From contig NC_030678.2 in assembly GCF_000004195.4 (NCBI RefSeq), positions 95,810,904 through 95,874,903 of the forward strand: a stretch of 64,000 bases of DNA, written 5' to 3'. Position 1 is the stretch's first letter; each line of letters starts with the position of its first letter. The position numbers and the translations under genes were made by a program. This document shows positions 35,851 to 46,639 of the stretch, one piece after another. The notes under the pieces are model-generated. The model was not told the origin of the DNA. It saw only the letters and a program-made list of their open reading frames with translations, and searched no databases. The DNA comes from Xenopus tropicalis (Eukaryota > Chordata > Amphibia > Anura > Pipidae).

Positions 35851-36102
35851 GCAGTAAGGCTTTTGGATAGTGCTCAGGAATAATAATACATGAAGCAGAG
35901 GATAAGCAGTTGGAAAGCTGCATAATTCTCTCCCAATGTGAGGCTGGAACATTCTACTGAGATTTGTCAGACATGTTTACTTGCCCCATAGTGAGACAAC
36001 TTTTCAGTTACTTTCTTGTAAATCTTTAAGTGTGTTAACCGAAAGAAGCTGCATTTCTGTTTTTCCCTCTTTACATTTTTCAAATGTTGGGAGGTACGAG
36101 TT

Positions 36103-36562
36103 GGGGTTGTGTTCTCTGGAAAAAAGGCACTTGCGAGGAGACATGATTACTCTGTACAATTACATTAGAGGGGATTAAAGACAGATAGGGTGTGTTCTTT
36201 TTTTCCCCCATAAAAATGATCAGCGCACCAGAGGTCACCCCTTTTAGATTAGAGGAACGGAGCTTCCATTTGAAGCAGCGTAGGTGGTTTTTCACAGTGA
36301 GGGCAGTGAGGTAGTGGAATGCCCTTCCTAGTGATGTTGTGATGGCAGATTCTGTTAATGCCTTTAAGAGGGGCCTTGAACAAGCATAGTACTCAAGGCT
36401 ATTGTGATACTAATATCTACAGTTAGTATTGATGTTTGTATATATATTATGTATGTGAGTGTATAGCTAGGTCAGTATAGGTTTGTGTGTGCTGGGTTCA
36501 CTTGGAAGGGTTGAACTTGATGGACCTTTTTCAACCCTATTTAACTATATATGTAACTATGT
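36103..36562 (+). pseudogene. CR1-type LINE, 3' fragment (RT C-terminus plus 3' UTR)
   Basis: Translation of 36103-36178 gives LEKRHLRGDMITLYNYIRG, the hallmark C-terminal segment of CR1-group ORF2 proteins. Stops follow, but degenerate homology continues through AGAGGTCACCCCTTTTAGATT and GTGAGGTAGTGGAATGCCCT (a match to the conserved VVxxWNxLP-like end). It then passes into the 3' UTR with GGGTTGAACTTGATGGAC and the 8-bp repeat tail ...AACTATATATGTAACTATGTAA. The insertion is 5'-truncated, as usual for LINEs, and its reading frame is broken. Confidence 0.75.
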
Positions 36563-36578
36563 AATGTATAACACAATA

Positions 36579-37214
36579 GGGCTGATTCCCTAAAGTGCGT
36601 TAAAACGTGCATTATTTATAGCATGCGTTAAAATTTTTATTGCGTCTAATTTTTTGCGTCTTAACGCATGATTCACTAAAAGGATATTTGCATTAATTTA
36701 CGCGCGATACTTCTTGCGTTATTTTAGTCGCAAAGACTATTTTCATGCAGTTTTTGGTGGAACGAGCGCTAATCAACGTATCGCATATAAATAGTTGCCG
36801 CATGCGAAAAAACGCACGCCATGTTAGCCATACATGCCAATACTTTCGGAAAATTACTATACTGAAAATGACAATTTCCCTGCAAACTGGAGGCTGCATC
36901 ACTCTAGGGCCAACATATATTTTATTGGCAAAAGCTCATTAACTGTACTTTTCTATAATTACCACCTGCCCCAAGTAGCCTAATGCGATATTTAGCGCGT
37001 CTAAGTGTTTGTGAATCATGCGTTAGTATTCATTTCTGCGCGCAAATTAACGCATGCCTTAAAATTAACGCATGCGGTAGTGCAAAATTTAACGCATGCG
37101 ATATGCGACTTATCGCACGCGGTAATACTGTAGTGAATCGCACGTTAATTTTCACGTCTATTTTAATGCAAAAAAGCATGCAATAAAAATTAATGCACTT
37201 TAGTGAATCAACCC
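36579..37214. mobile_element. TIR element, GGGTTGATTCACTAAAG family, copy 2 (636 bp)
   Basis: The left end GGGCTGATTCCCTAAAGTGC and right end GCACTTTAGTGAATCAACCC are flanked by TA (36577-36578, 37215-37216). It shares the centre CTGGAGGCTGCATCACTCTAGGGCCAAC with copies at 1729 and 49404. Confidence 0.8.
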
Positions 37215-37216
37215 TA

Positions 37217-37646
37217 ATATGTTAAAATTAACGCATGCGGTAACACGAAATTTAACGCATGCGATATGCGACTTAACGCACGCGGTAATACTTTAGTGAA
37301 TCGCGCGTTAATTTTCACGTTTATTTTAACGCAAAAAAGCATGCGATAAAAATTTACGTATTACATACAAAATCAGGGAGCACTCACCAGGTTAGTTCCG
37401 CATTAACAGTGTCCCGTGCTAACACATAAAGAAACGCCCCCGATCCAGGCGTGGTAAAGTGCAGCAAAGTTCGTGTTGTTGGATGGAGCACCCCAGCCTA
37501 AGCTGGGGGTTTTCTGTTTTTCAATATGTTTTTAATGGAAGCAAGAAATAAAGGATAATACATTTTTACTGATAAAGTTGTCCTGGCGTGCTCCATCCAA
37601 CAACACAAACTTTGATAAAAATAAACGCACTTTAGTGAATAAACCC
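37217..37646. mobile_element. Partial duplicate of the same TIR element's right part, interrupted
   Basis: TTAAAATTAACGCATGCGGT...AAAGCATGCGATAAAAATTT repeats the right ~150 bp of the preceding copy. After an inserted ~250-bp segment it resumes as AACGCACTTTAGTGAATAAACCC. This is a tandem partial duplication that was later hit by another insertion. Confidence 0.65.
37362..37613. mobile_element. Nested insertion with 26-nt inverted arms
   Basis: AAAGTTCGTGTTGTTGGATG (arm 37466-37491) is inverted at 37588-37613 with one mismatch. Between the arms is a GC hairpin CCCCAGCC-TAAG-CTGGGG followed by TTTTC and later AATAAAGG. The GATAAAAAT phrase appears on both outer sides. The unpaired leader (CAGGGAGCACTCACC) faintly recalls the leaders of the palindromic repeats at 7.5 and 39.2 kb. 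Class unknown. Confidence 0.45.
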
Positions 37647-37649
37647 TAA

Positions 37650-38095
37650 TATGTTTATAAGATTCTTTACATTGCTTTCCCTGTCACATCGGCTAAGGGA
37701 TTCTTGACAGTTTGTCGAATGATTCCTTGTTCCTATGGTTCTAGCTTGTATCTTGTTGCCCTTGCTCATGTAGCTTTCACAGCATGGTGCGTCATCCTGC
37801 TGCATGTTTGTTAATGAAGTAGGAATGCACTCAGTACATCATTTTTTATTTTTCCAAATAACATATGCTCCCCAAATAATGCCAAAACCCAAGCAATTGT
37901 GATCATCAATTGTATATTCAAATTTGAGCAATCGGAAGAAAAGATTGCATTCAAATAACAAAAAGGTGAGCTGAATACTAAGAATTCCCCAGAATCTGTA
38001 TTTTTAAAACACTGAATGAGAAAACAAATGAAAACAATATTTTACCAAATAACATGGGAAGGCCAATTTACTCATTTTTGAACGGGGAAGCCCAT
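37650..38095. other. No gene seen
   Basis: Mixed-composition unique DNA without recognised repeat ends. Confidence 0.5.
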
Positions 38096-38099
38096 TTGT

Positions 38100-38242
38100 C
38101 AACATTCTCATATATATATAGTTATACTATATAGGTCTGTATAAGTATGTGTATATATGTGCACTGGGGTGCACTAGGAGTGGTTGAACGTAATAGACTT
38201 TGGTCTTTTTTCAACCCAAAGCAACTATGTGACTATGTAACT
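38100..38242 (+). repeat. CR1-type LINE 3' tail, sense
   Basis: GTGTATATATGTGCACTGGGG...GGTTGAACGTAATAGACTTT, then TTTTTTCAACCC and AACTATGTGACTATGTAAC is the same 3' UTR end as at 36500-36562. Confidence 0.7.
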
Positions 38243-38579
38243 TGAGGATATCATATTGAGACCTCAACAGCATTTATAAGCAAAATGAATCAGACATATT
38301 TGAGAAATATTTGTATGATAGCATTACAGTTGTATTTAGCTGCTTGTATAGCAGATTCTGCTGTGTTAGTAAAGGCGAAAGGTCAGGCATGGCAGGTAAA
38401 CTGGCCTGCTCCAAACTTGCTCTCAGCTTAGACAGGAAGAGAGAAACAGGAGTAGGATAATGAATCATAGACAAATGGTAAAACAGTAGGAATGCCCTTA
38501 ACCTAAATGTCCACACAAGCAGAGGTTACTACAAAATTACCTTTAAACTCTGCTCTGCCGATTTTGTGCAGCTCCTTAA

Positions 38580-38994
38580 AGGAGAAGAAAGGGCAAAGTC
38601 ACTTGGGGGTGCCAAAATGTTAGGCACCCCCAAGTGACTTTAATCACTTACCTTGTACCCTGGGCTGGTGCCCCTGTACGGAGAAAACAGCACCAGCCCG
38701 GGGTACCTTGATCGCAGCGCTTCCTCCTTCCTGCTTCTCTTTCTGAAAAAGCCAGCGGTCGGCCCATGTGCAGTAGAGTGAAAAGACGACTTTTCTGTTA
38801 AAGTTCGGCTTTTCACTCTACTGCGCATGCTCGCGCAGGGAACCAGGAAGGAGGAAGCGATCGCTGCTACCCCGGGGCTGGTGCTGTTCTCTCTGTACAG
38901 GGGCACCAGCCCGGGGTAAAAGGTAGGCGATTAAAGTCACTTGGGGGTGCCTAACATTTTGGCACCCTCAAGTGACTTTGCCTTTCTTTCTCCT
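38580..38994. mobile_element. T2-family MITE, copy 3, 415 bp
   Basis: The ends AGGAGAAGAAAGG...AAAGTCACTTGGGGGTGCC and GGCACCCTCAAGTGACTTT...CCTTTCTTTCTCCT are inverted and flanked by TTAA (38576-38579, 38995-38998). A second inner inverted pair spans TACCCTGGGCTGGTGCCCCT / GGGGCACCAGCCCGGGGTA and a third TTTTCACTCTACTGCGCATG. The element is almost completely self-complementary. Confidence 0.87.
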
Positions 38995-39101
38995 TTAAAG
39001 ATAATTTTATCTATTAAAGTGGCCTGTCTAGCCATGAAATGCCTTAAAATTCTCCCTCCCTTGACAGGGGGCAGGCATTTTAATAAACAAAGTATATATA
39101 C

Positions 39102-39103
<2 letters not shown>

Positions 39104-39150
<47 letters not shown>
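39104..39150. repeat. (TA)n microsatellite beside the second palindromic repeat
   Basis: TA run, then ATATATACACAAGG leads into the palindromic element, as at 7.5 kb. Confidence 0.9.
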
Positions 39151-39151
<1 letters not shown>

Positions 39152-39154
39152 TAC

Positions 39155-39487
39155 ACAAGGAAGAGTGGAGCACACCCTACAAAGGCTCAAATGCCTTGGG
39201 TGCTGGCAAAATGAGGAAATATAAGGACAGAGAGCTGCACACACAAGGACTTAGTGATTAGTGAAAAAAAATGTATTTGAAAAAAATCCAACGTTTCGAG
39301 TACTGACTGTACTCTTCTTCAGGGACTGTTTTTTTTGTCCCTGAAGAAGAGTACAGTCAGTACTCGAAACGTTGGATTTTTTCAAATAAAATTGTTTTCA
39401 CTAATCACTAAGTCCTTGTGTGTGCAGCTCTCTGTCCTTATATTTCCTCATTTTGCCAGCACCCAAGGCATTTGAGCCTTTGTAGGG
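39155..39487. repeat. Palindromic interspersed repeat with hammerhead-like cores, copy 2
   Basis: Arms 39175-39326 and 39337-39487 (about 151 nt) are nearly perfect inverted copies around a T-rich 10-nt spacer. Order in each arm: leader CCCTACAAAGGCTCAAATGCC, CTGCACACACAAGGACTTAG, a T/A-rich stretch with AATAAA, then GAAACGTTGGATTTTTTCAA and the helix. The leader and several boxes match the 7.5-kb copy, but divergence is large, so the two are not a recent duplication. Confidence 0.75.
39341..39374 (+). ncRNA. Candidate hammerhead-ribozyme-like motif (both strands intact)
   Basis: CTGAAGA (39341-39347), extra A, helix GAGTAC/GTACTC (39349-39354 with 39360-39365) with loop AGTCA, then GAAA (39366-39369) and CGTT. 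The inverted copy on the minus strand (39290-39322) carries the same intact core. Against copy 1 the helix changed C-G to T-A at one pair (GAGCAC/GTGCTC to GAGTAC/GTACTC), a compensatory change. Activity is inferred. Confidence 0.48.
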
Positions 39488-39917
39488 TTTATTTATGAAC
39501 CTGCCTCATATCATATACTTTTAGGTACACGTATCACTTCTCCACAAGCATAATGCACCATACCAGCCTCCTGTCATTGACATGAATGGAAAACACCTGT
39601 CACTGCTTAGGACATGGGGTATCCTGGTCAAAAAAAGCTGAAATGCATTAGCAGGCCAAAAGCTACATGTCACAAGTGATAACAGACAGTTTTGTTTCAT
39701 GTAATTGACATAAGGCAAGTGTGGGGCAGGGGAGCATTATTGATGTTTTCCATGAAACTCTTAGGTGTAGAAGTCCTACTTGTTCCACCCCAGGCAACAG
39801 TGTAGGAAATGTAAATATACATTTCAGCAAAAGAGCAATTGACCCTAATCTGTCTTGTTCTTAGATCTGCAGTAATGTATGGTCAAAAAGGAAAAAGAAA
39901 TAGTAAAAGATTATGGA

Positions 39918-40015
39918 AAGTTACATAGTTAAATAAAGTTTAACCCCTCCAAAGAAACCCCAGTTCACATATATACATATACCTATACCAACCTATCTAT
40001 ACACTCACATATATA
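39918..40015 (-). repeat. CR1-type LINE 3' tail, minus strand
   Basis: GTTACATAGTTAAATAAAGT, then TTAACCCCTCCAAAGAAACC and CCCAGTTCACATATATACA is the complement of the CR1-type end. Confidence 0.6.
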
Positions 40016-40019
40016 AACT

Positions 40020-40160
40020 TTTGGGCAAGGCTCTCATCACCTCTTGTATCGGTTATTGATTGCTTTATATGTTACTCTGTATGTCCAATGTATGAAACCC
40101 ACTTATTGTACAGCACTGCGGAATATGTTGGCGCTTTATAAATAAATGTTAATAATAATA
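40020..40160 (+). repeat. L2-like LINE/SINE 3' tail
   Basis: AGGCTCTCATCACCTCTTGT...TACAGCACTGCGGAATATGT, then GGCGCTTTATAAATAAATG and (TAA)n. This box-and-tail is common to L2-derived ends in fish and amphibians. Confidence 0.65.
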
Positions 40161-40164
40161 ACAT

Positions 40165-41820
40165 ATATACTAAGGGCGAGGGCTGCGTTTTTCTGCCTGG
40201 CTTAGAGAAGCGGATCCACTTCCGTACACTGCTCTGTGTGCATGCATTAATAGTTATGGCAACAGCCAGAGTGTATGCACACAGAGCGGTGCAGATCGGC
40301 GGTTGGCCTGGAAAACGCAAAAGCAAACACTTTCCAGCCCAACCGCCGATTTGCACCAATGACAATAGCCTTGGATATTATAAAGCAATCATTCAAGCCC
40401 CTTTTAAAGGCATTAATAAAATGTTCCAATACAACCTCGCTGCCCTCACCATGAAGAACCACTTGTGTAGCTTTGAAATGAAACCTCAGTTCCTCAAGAC
40501 TTAACAGATGGCCTCTAGTGTGTTGATCTCTTCTACATAGTTAGAAAGTAAAGAGAAATAAAAAATAATCACTTGTGTACCAGCAAAATACATATTCTCA
40601 TGCAAACATACAACTGTGAATAGCCTTTAACTAAAGTAAACTAACTTAAATTTACATAGCTAGTCTAGAAGTTATATTGGTTAATTTTGCCAATATTTGT
40701 GTTTATGAATAACATTTTATTTTACCAGCTTCTGTATAGCTGTCTCACCTTCCTCATCTCTTTGAAGGTTTTCACATATGTTTCATCCTCCTTCTTCTCC
40801 ACTTCATCTTAGCCATGTCAGATATAAACTCATCATGAAATTAACTTGTTGTCCTATCATACAGTAGGTCATTGTTATTCTTTACACATTTTTTTTATTC
40901 TGTCTATGCTCATCTCAATGCTTTCCTAGAAGTCCCAACTTTGCCATCTCTAATTAATGATCCCTTGGTATCTAACTTTGGCCTTTTTTACTTTGTCAGC
41001 TACAACTTTGCCATTTTTCTACTATGCATTTGCTTTCTGGTTTGGGATTTCTTTCTTCTTCTGGATTTAAGACCAATTTTATGCAAGACAGCCAAATTCA
41101 TATTAGCATACCTTTTCTAAAATATTACATCTAATACAATATAATAATCTTAGAAATATAAGAAAGGACATAGGGAACAGCAATTTTGAAAGCAAATGTC
41201 CATTATAATTTAGTTTTTATGTGGCATTAATGTGACATTCTGCAGGGGACTCTCACCATTTAAAATTGTCATGCATATTTGCAATGGAAATTACACATGA
41301 AAATGTAAAACTTGTATAAGTAGGTCAAAAACTTTATTCCATTAAAGACTGCAAGGTTTTTAACATTAAAAATGCAGGTAACACCTAGATCAAAATCACA
41401 GGATACCTTATTTAGTAGCTGATAAGGAAGACACTGTTTTCTTTTCTCAAAGCATTTAAAAGGACTCTGTTTACTTATTGTCCTTATGTCCGTTACAAGA
41501 TTCCCTTGCGTATTGCAGTTTATTGGAAAACATCCCATGCCAAATTATGTAATCAGTTTTAGAATTTAGTATGAGAGCTATAAAGAAAGCAACATAAAAG
41601 CTCTTTAGAATTACACAGACAACTTTGAGCCTTATAGAGAATGAACCTGTCTTAGTAAATTATATTTTTTAAATGAGAGTTGTGATATGAATTCTAGTTT
41701 TACAAGTGACCCGTCATTCCTTTCACTAACTGATATTTTCCCTGCCTCTATGTATTATGTAAATGAAGAACAATGTGTTCTTCTGTAATACACATTTACT
41801 TTAAATGAGCTCACTGTCAG
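40165..41820. other. No gene seen
   Basis: A 40-bp inverted phrase (GCACACAGAGC / GCTCTGTGTGCATGC with GCCAACCGCCGAT / ATCGGCGGTTGG) lies at 40180-40360 and suggests an old MITE without clear ends. The rest is AT-rich unique DNA. Confidence 0.4.
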
Positions 41821-41825
41821 TAACA

Positions 41826-42029
41826 GTTATTGATGAACAAAATTTTTTGCCAGGTTTTGCTGCCAAAAAAACGCCCATAGACTCCAATGTATTGTGTTCA
41901 GAAAACAAAAGTCACAACAAATTGGAAAGATTTGTTGTGAAAAGATGCCCACTGACTCATTTCACAAATGTTTGCCATTTCTCAGATTTTTTTGTCAATG
42001 CAAACTGGGACAGATTCACCCATCACTAT
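41826..42029. mobile_element. Degenerate TAGTGATGAGC-family MITE
   Basis: ATTGATGAACAAAATTTTTTGCCAGG at the left and CAAACTGGGACAGATTCACCCATCACTA at the right correspond to the ends of the 16077 and 58127 copies. The interior AACGCCCATAGACTCCAATG is typical of the family. Confidence 0.6.
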
Positions 42030-42034
42030 TAACA

Positions 42035-44395
42035 GTGTAAGTGAACATACACAAATTGCATCAGGGGTACTGCAAGTAAGAGAAGATGGCAATCATGGAT
42101 AGTGATAAAGGACAGAACAGGTTGGATGGACTAAAGGGAGTTGAGAAGTTTTATAATTTATATGTTTAAAGCAGTGGTTTCCAAACTGTGAGACTGGTCC
42201 CTCTTGGGGACCTACAGGCTTGGATGGAGGACTTATTGTACATTAAAGGCCAGTTAGCAGTGAATTGGAAAGAATGTCTATTATCTCCCTGAAGAGACCA
42301 GTTTGAAAGTCATAAAAGGGTGTATTTGGAGATGAAGGGTGAACTGCATTCACTTGTAGTGAAAGTTCATTACAATGTGAATGAAAACAAAGAAACAGTG
42401 AATAGGTTTGCACATTACTTTAACAAAGCAGAAGTGATTGGATGAGCACAGAGAAGCATTAAAAGGAGAATGAAAGTGCTTTTACAATCCAAACCCTCTC
42501 TAGAGTCCTCTCTCCTCCAGAACCAAACCACTATGTTCCCCCAGTACTGCCCAATTTACTGTACCTGTGATTTAGAATCAGATGAGCACTAAGGAATGCA
42601 ATATGGGCATTTTAATAATATAGCAAAAAAAAAAATGTGGCCCATATTTTCTATTCATTCTCTAGATTGATACTTGCAGTGAGTTTGCCACAAACTGATG
42701 ATTTTTCCTTCGTTTACCATACCATGAAACTCAGCTGACCGGCGTACATGTTGCTTACCATTATGGGAAGCAAACAGCTCAATTTGCTTAGGAAATATGG
42801 CTATACATAAACCCTCTAAGGAAGATAACACAATTTACGCATGATATATATTGTATTATTTTATGCAGTATTGATTAAGAAACTACTATTCAGTTGCCTC
42901 CTGAATAAATTGAAAAATGTTAGTTTGAAATGCCACAGAAATTTTGTAAGTCACATTTTGTTAATAAAAGATTGTCACTGGCATTCAGAAACCAATCTAA
43001 AAAAGTAAGCTGCACAACACTTATCAGTGAAGAACAGTTAATAAATGCAATTATATTTTTCAGCAGGAAATGGTCCCTTATGGCACAAGCAATTTACATT
43101 TCAGTAATATCAGTTTTAAAAAATGCTTTTTAAATCTGGTGTTTTTTATTGAAAACAAGGAACATAATTAAGAGCAAAATACTGGTGGTGAAGATGAAAG
43201 TGATGAAGATAAACTACATGGACTAATGTAACTAAAGTTATACACAGGGGACAGTAATCAATCTTAAGATCTTTGAGATCTACTATAAGCCCTACAATTA
43301 CAGGGGCATTTAAGGATTATGTTACATATTTGTTTTTAACACTGTAACATGCTAAACAGACAGAAATTTATTAAGTAATGTGCATTATTAAAGAGGTCTA
43401 TTCACTTTTTTACTTGTATACTTCCTAGTATACATGGACATATATTCTTATCAGTCGTAAGATATTAAATTATTCCAATTCAAAAAAGAATCCAAAAATC
43501 AACAGTCAGAAACGTCTTTGTTACCTTATATTACAACATGGCTGTCTGATTATTTGTTTACAAAAGGAAAGTGGTGAATATAAAATGTCATATGCTAGAA
43601 TATCCATTACCTTTTTCAGTATTTACATAAATCTGGAAGAAGGTAGAATGAAATATATTTGATGAAAACTTAAAGTGGTTATGTATCTAAGAAGAAAGAA
43701 ATACAAATTACTTCAATTAAATAAATTAAATGCAATTACTTCAATTAAACAAAGTCAAACAATGAATTCAAGTAGAAAAAAAGAAACACAAAATAAAGTT
43801 TTTAAAACTTTGAATTTAGAATAAAAAAAGTTAGGGTGAGATTCATTAAAAATCATTACAGATTAACCGATCTTTAGTGATCTAGTATTGATTTAGTATG
43901 TATTATAAAAAATATTAAATTTGATAGAAACAAATTAAGTGAGGACTAATGGTCCTGAATAATTAAATTCAAGTCAATTTGAATTTTTGTATGTAGTATT
44001 TCCAAAGGAAATGTATTTATCAAAACTTTAAATTGTCATTTTTAATTCGAATAAATTCAAAATTCTATCAAACTTGAATGTTTGCCTATTTATTTATATA
44101 TAATACAAATCTAAAAAAAACCTGATCAAATAAATCCATGAAAAAAATTGATTGCATCAAATTTATATTCTAATCATTGTTTTTACTGGGTCTATAAACT
44201 CAAAGTAAATAAAAAAATTCTATAAACCCAAATTTAAAAAAATGCTTTCCGTAGGACAACTCCCAACTTCTACATAAACTTCCAAGGTTTTAGACATTTT
44301 TTTAATGAATAACCAAAATTAAAGTTTGAGTCTTTGCACTAGAAAATTTGAAGCCGAATGCTGACAAATCTTGCTGTTGCAGTTTCGAGATCGAT
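42035..44395. other. No gene seen; AT-rich
   Basis: Single one-sided repeat starts are seen at 42172 (CAGTGGTTTCCAAACTGTG, hAT-like) and 42458 (TTAAAAGGAGAATGAAAGTG, T2-like), but neither has a matching right end. No coding signal. Confidence 0.45.
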
Positions 44396-44429
44396 TCCAA
44401 AATTGTAAACTGAAAATAAAAGAAAGCTG

Positions 44430-44783
44430 ACATATGGATTTGCAGCGAATTTCCGCATTTCACCATTGGCAAATTATTCGCGAAACTTGGGAGCGGTCGC
44501 GCCAAAAAATAGCGGCGGCGACAAAAAAATAGCGGCGGCAATAAAAAAATCGATGCGAGTGACAAAATTTAGTGATTTTCCATTTATCATCCTGATCCAC
44601 TGAACAGTGTTTACTGATACCACTCTTATACCATTCTGATGGTGTGTTTAATGAATTTAGTTCAGAAAGCTAGGCCAAGATAGCTTATATTTTTTTATTT
44701 ATCTGAGAGACCTTTTCCAATTCTGAAGTTGAAATATCAGCTTCACGCATTTTTCTGAAGTTACACAGATTCACTCATCACTA
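44430..44783. mobile_element. Fragments of TAGTGATGAGC-family MITE
   Basis: CATATGGATTTGCAGCGAAT, then TTCCGCATTTCACCATTGGC, GCGAAAC and two tandem AAAAAAATAGCGGCGGC units at 44505-44560. A right-end ACAGATTCACTCATCACTA lies at 44765-44783. The left TAG end is missing. Confidence 0.5.
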
Positions 44784-45003
44784 ATACTGACCAATTATGA
44801 TACTGAGAGATGAGCAGGGAAAAATATGTAATATTACATCTCATAGGCTGCTAGGAAATTCTACAGCTGAGACCAGACATTAATTTTGGGGGTTCCTGGG
44901 GGTTTTGGGTAGTGATATATAATATTTTGATTGAATCTCAGGTGGAGGAAGGCCTTAATGGGAAAAGTTAGTGTGAGGAAAGACCCATATTAGTTTGCTC
45001 TTA

Positions 45004-45283
45004 GGGGCCGATTTATCAACATTAGGTTTCAAAATTTTACCTTGATTCGATTTTCTTTTGCACTAAAATTAAAGCATTTTTTTCAATTAAGTTTTTTTTG
45101 AGTTCATAGACCCATTGAAAATTAAGTGTACAATAAGAATTTGATGCTTTTGCGTTTTTCAATTAAGCTTTTTAGATTCTAACTTTTTAATAAACAACCA
45201 AACAAGTTTGGTAAAACTTCAAGTTTATTTGAATTAAAAACTATAAAATTTACAAACTAGAATTTTGATAAACAAGCCTCCCC
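45004..45283. mobile_element. TIR element (GGGGCCGATTTATCAA ends)
   Basis: AGGGGCCGATTTATCAACAT at the left and TTTTGATAAACAAGCCTCCCC at the right are inverted. AGTTCATAGACCCATTGAAAAT in the middle is shared with 54661-55343. Confidence 0.6.
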
Positions 45284-45421
45284 GAGTGACAAGACACCAC
45301 TGTAAGCACTGTGAACCTTTAAGTGATTAATACCTCTGGCTATTGCCACTAATATGTCTGTGTGAATATCATCAAGTGGATGAAACAGTCTGGCTATAAC
45401 TTTGTGGGGTAATAAAACAAG

Positions 45422-45678
45422 TAGTGATGAGCTAATCTATTGCGTTTTATTTTGCCACAAAAATTAACAAAACTGCAAAACGTCATAATATTCATGAAAT
45501 GAGGCTAATACATGACATATTTTACTTGACCACAACTTTTTTGCCGCGCCCGTGAAGTTTTCTGTGATTTTTTTGACACTGCAAATTGTTGCGTCAGTTT
45601 CGCAAAAAAAAAAACCAATGCCGATATGTGGAATATCGATGTGAATCCATGCCTGGTGAAAAAATTCATTCATCAGTA
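45422..45678. mobile_element. hAT-type MITE (TAGTGATGAGC family), 257 bp
   Basis: The left end TAGTGATGAGC and right end ATTCATTCATCAGTA are inverted. Octamers AAAACAAG (45414-45421) and GAACCAAG (45679-45686) match at six of eight. It contains GTGAATCCATGCCTGG, the family core in inverse orientation. Confidence 0.68.
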
Positions 45679-46310
45679 GAACCAAGATATATTCAATGAA
45701 CAGATTTCATTATTCTAAATACAGGCTGACAAAGTTACTGAGATATACAGAGAAAGAAAGTGTGGCAAAGGGTAAGATACTTCAAAAGGTCACATTTGCA
45801 TAAAATACATTAATTAATCCTTGGATAGAATAACTAAATACCAATGGACAAATATCTCTGCAACTTCTTTATTTTTTAAATAATACAAAATATGCTAATT
45901 TACATGTATTGGTTAGTGGATGGTGGCAATATTACAATTTGCTCCCTGATATGCTTGGTGGAAACACTGGAGAAGGTTTTATACCCAAAACTTCTATCAT
46001 TTTATGGTAAAGACCAGCACACAACCCAAAGTAAACTTGTCAGCTGTGAAATTATGTTGGTCATACCTTATTACCTTTTGCATCTATGAAAAAGTAAACA
46101 TACAATTTGTCGGAAAAGGACTCTAAAGTCCTTCCCAAATAAATAAATGATGTATTGACTCACTGATAAGTATTCCGGAGAGGAGTAGTTATTGTAGTAA
46201 TTAATTATACACACCTTCTCATTTTTGGACTTGTTTTTGTTGTACAAAACTACCCTTGGTGCAGAATTACCCCAACCAAGGACTGTGTAATGCTAATACG
46301 AACATATGTA

Positions 46311-46633
46311 CAGGTATGGGACCTGTTATCCAGAATGCTTGGGACCTGGGGTTTTCTGGATTAGGGATCTTTCCGTAATCTCCATAATTTAAATCCACCA
46401 AAAAAAATATTAAAACATGAATTAAGCCCAATAGGATTCTTGTGCCTCCAGTAAGGATTAATTATATCTTAGTTGGGATTAAGTACAAGGTACTGTTTTA
46501 TTGTCATAGAAAAAAAGAAAATCATTTCTAAAAATTAGAATTATTTGCTTATAATGTAGTCTATGGGAGACAGCCTTTCCGTAATTCGGAACTTTCTGGA
46601 TAATGGGTTTCCGGATAAGGGATCCTATACCTG
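46311..46633. mobile_element. TA-flanked MITE, CAGGTATGGGACC family (323 bp)
   Basis: CAGGTATGGGACCTGTTATCC at the left is inverted at the right as GGATAAGGGATCCTATACCTG, and TA flanks both sides (46309-46310, 46634-46635). The interior TTAGTTGGGATTAAGTACAAGG is shared with the copies at 34535 and 56943. The TA target suggests Tc1/mariner. Confidence 0.8.
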
Positions 46634-46639
46634 TATATA

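Noticed and set aside
42172..42190. hAT-like start CAGTGGTTTCCAAACTGTG
   Set aside because: No matching inverted right end or octamer duplication found nearby.
42458..42478. T2-like left end TTAAAAGGAGAATGAAAGTG
   Set aside because: No inverted partner with TTAA downstream; could be a truncated copy but unsupported.
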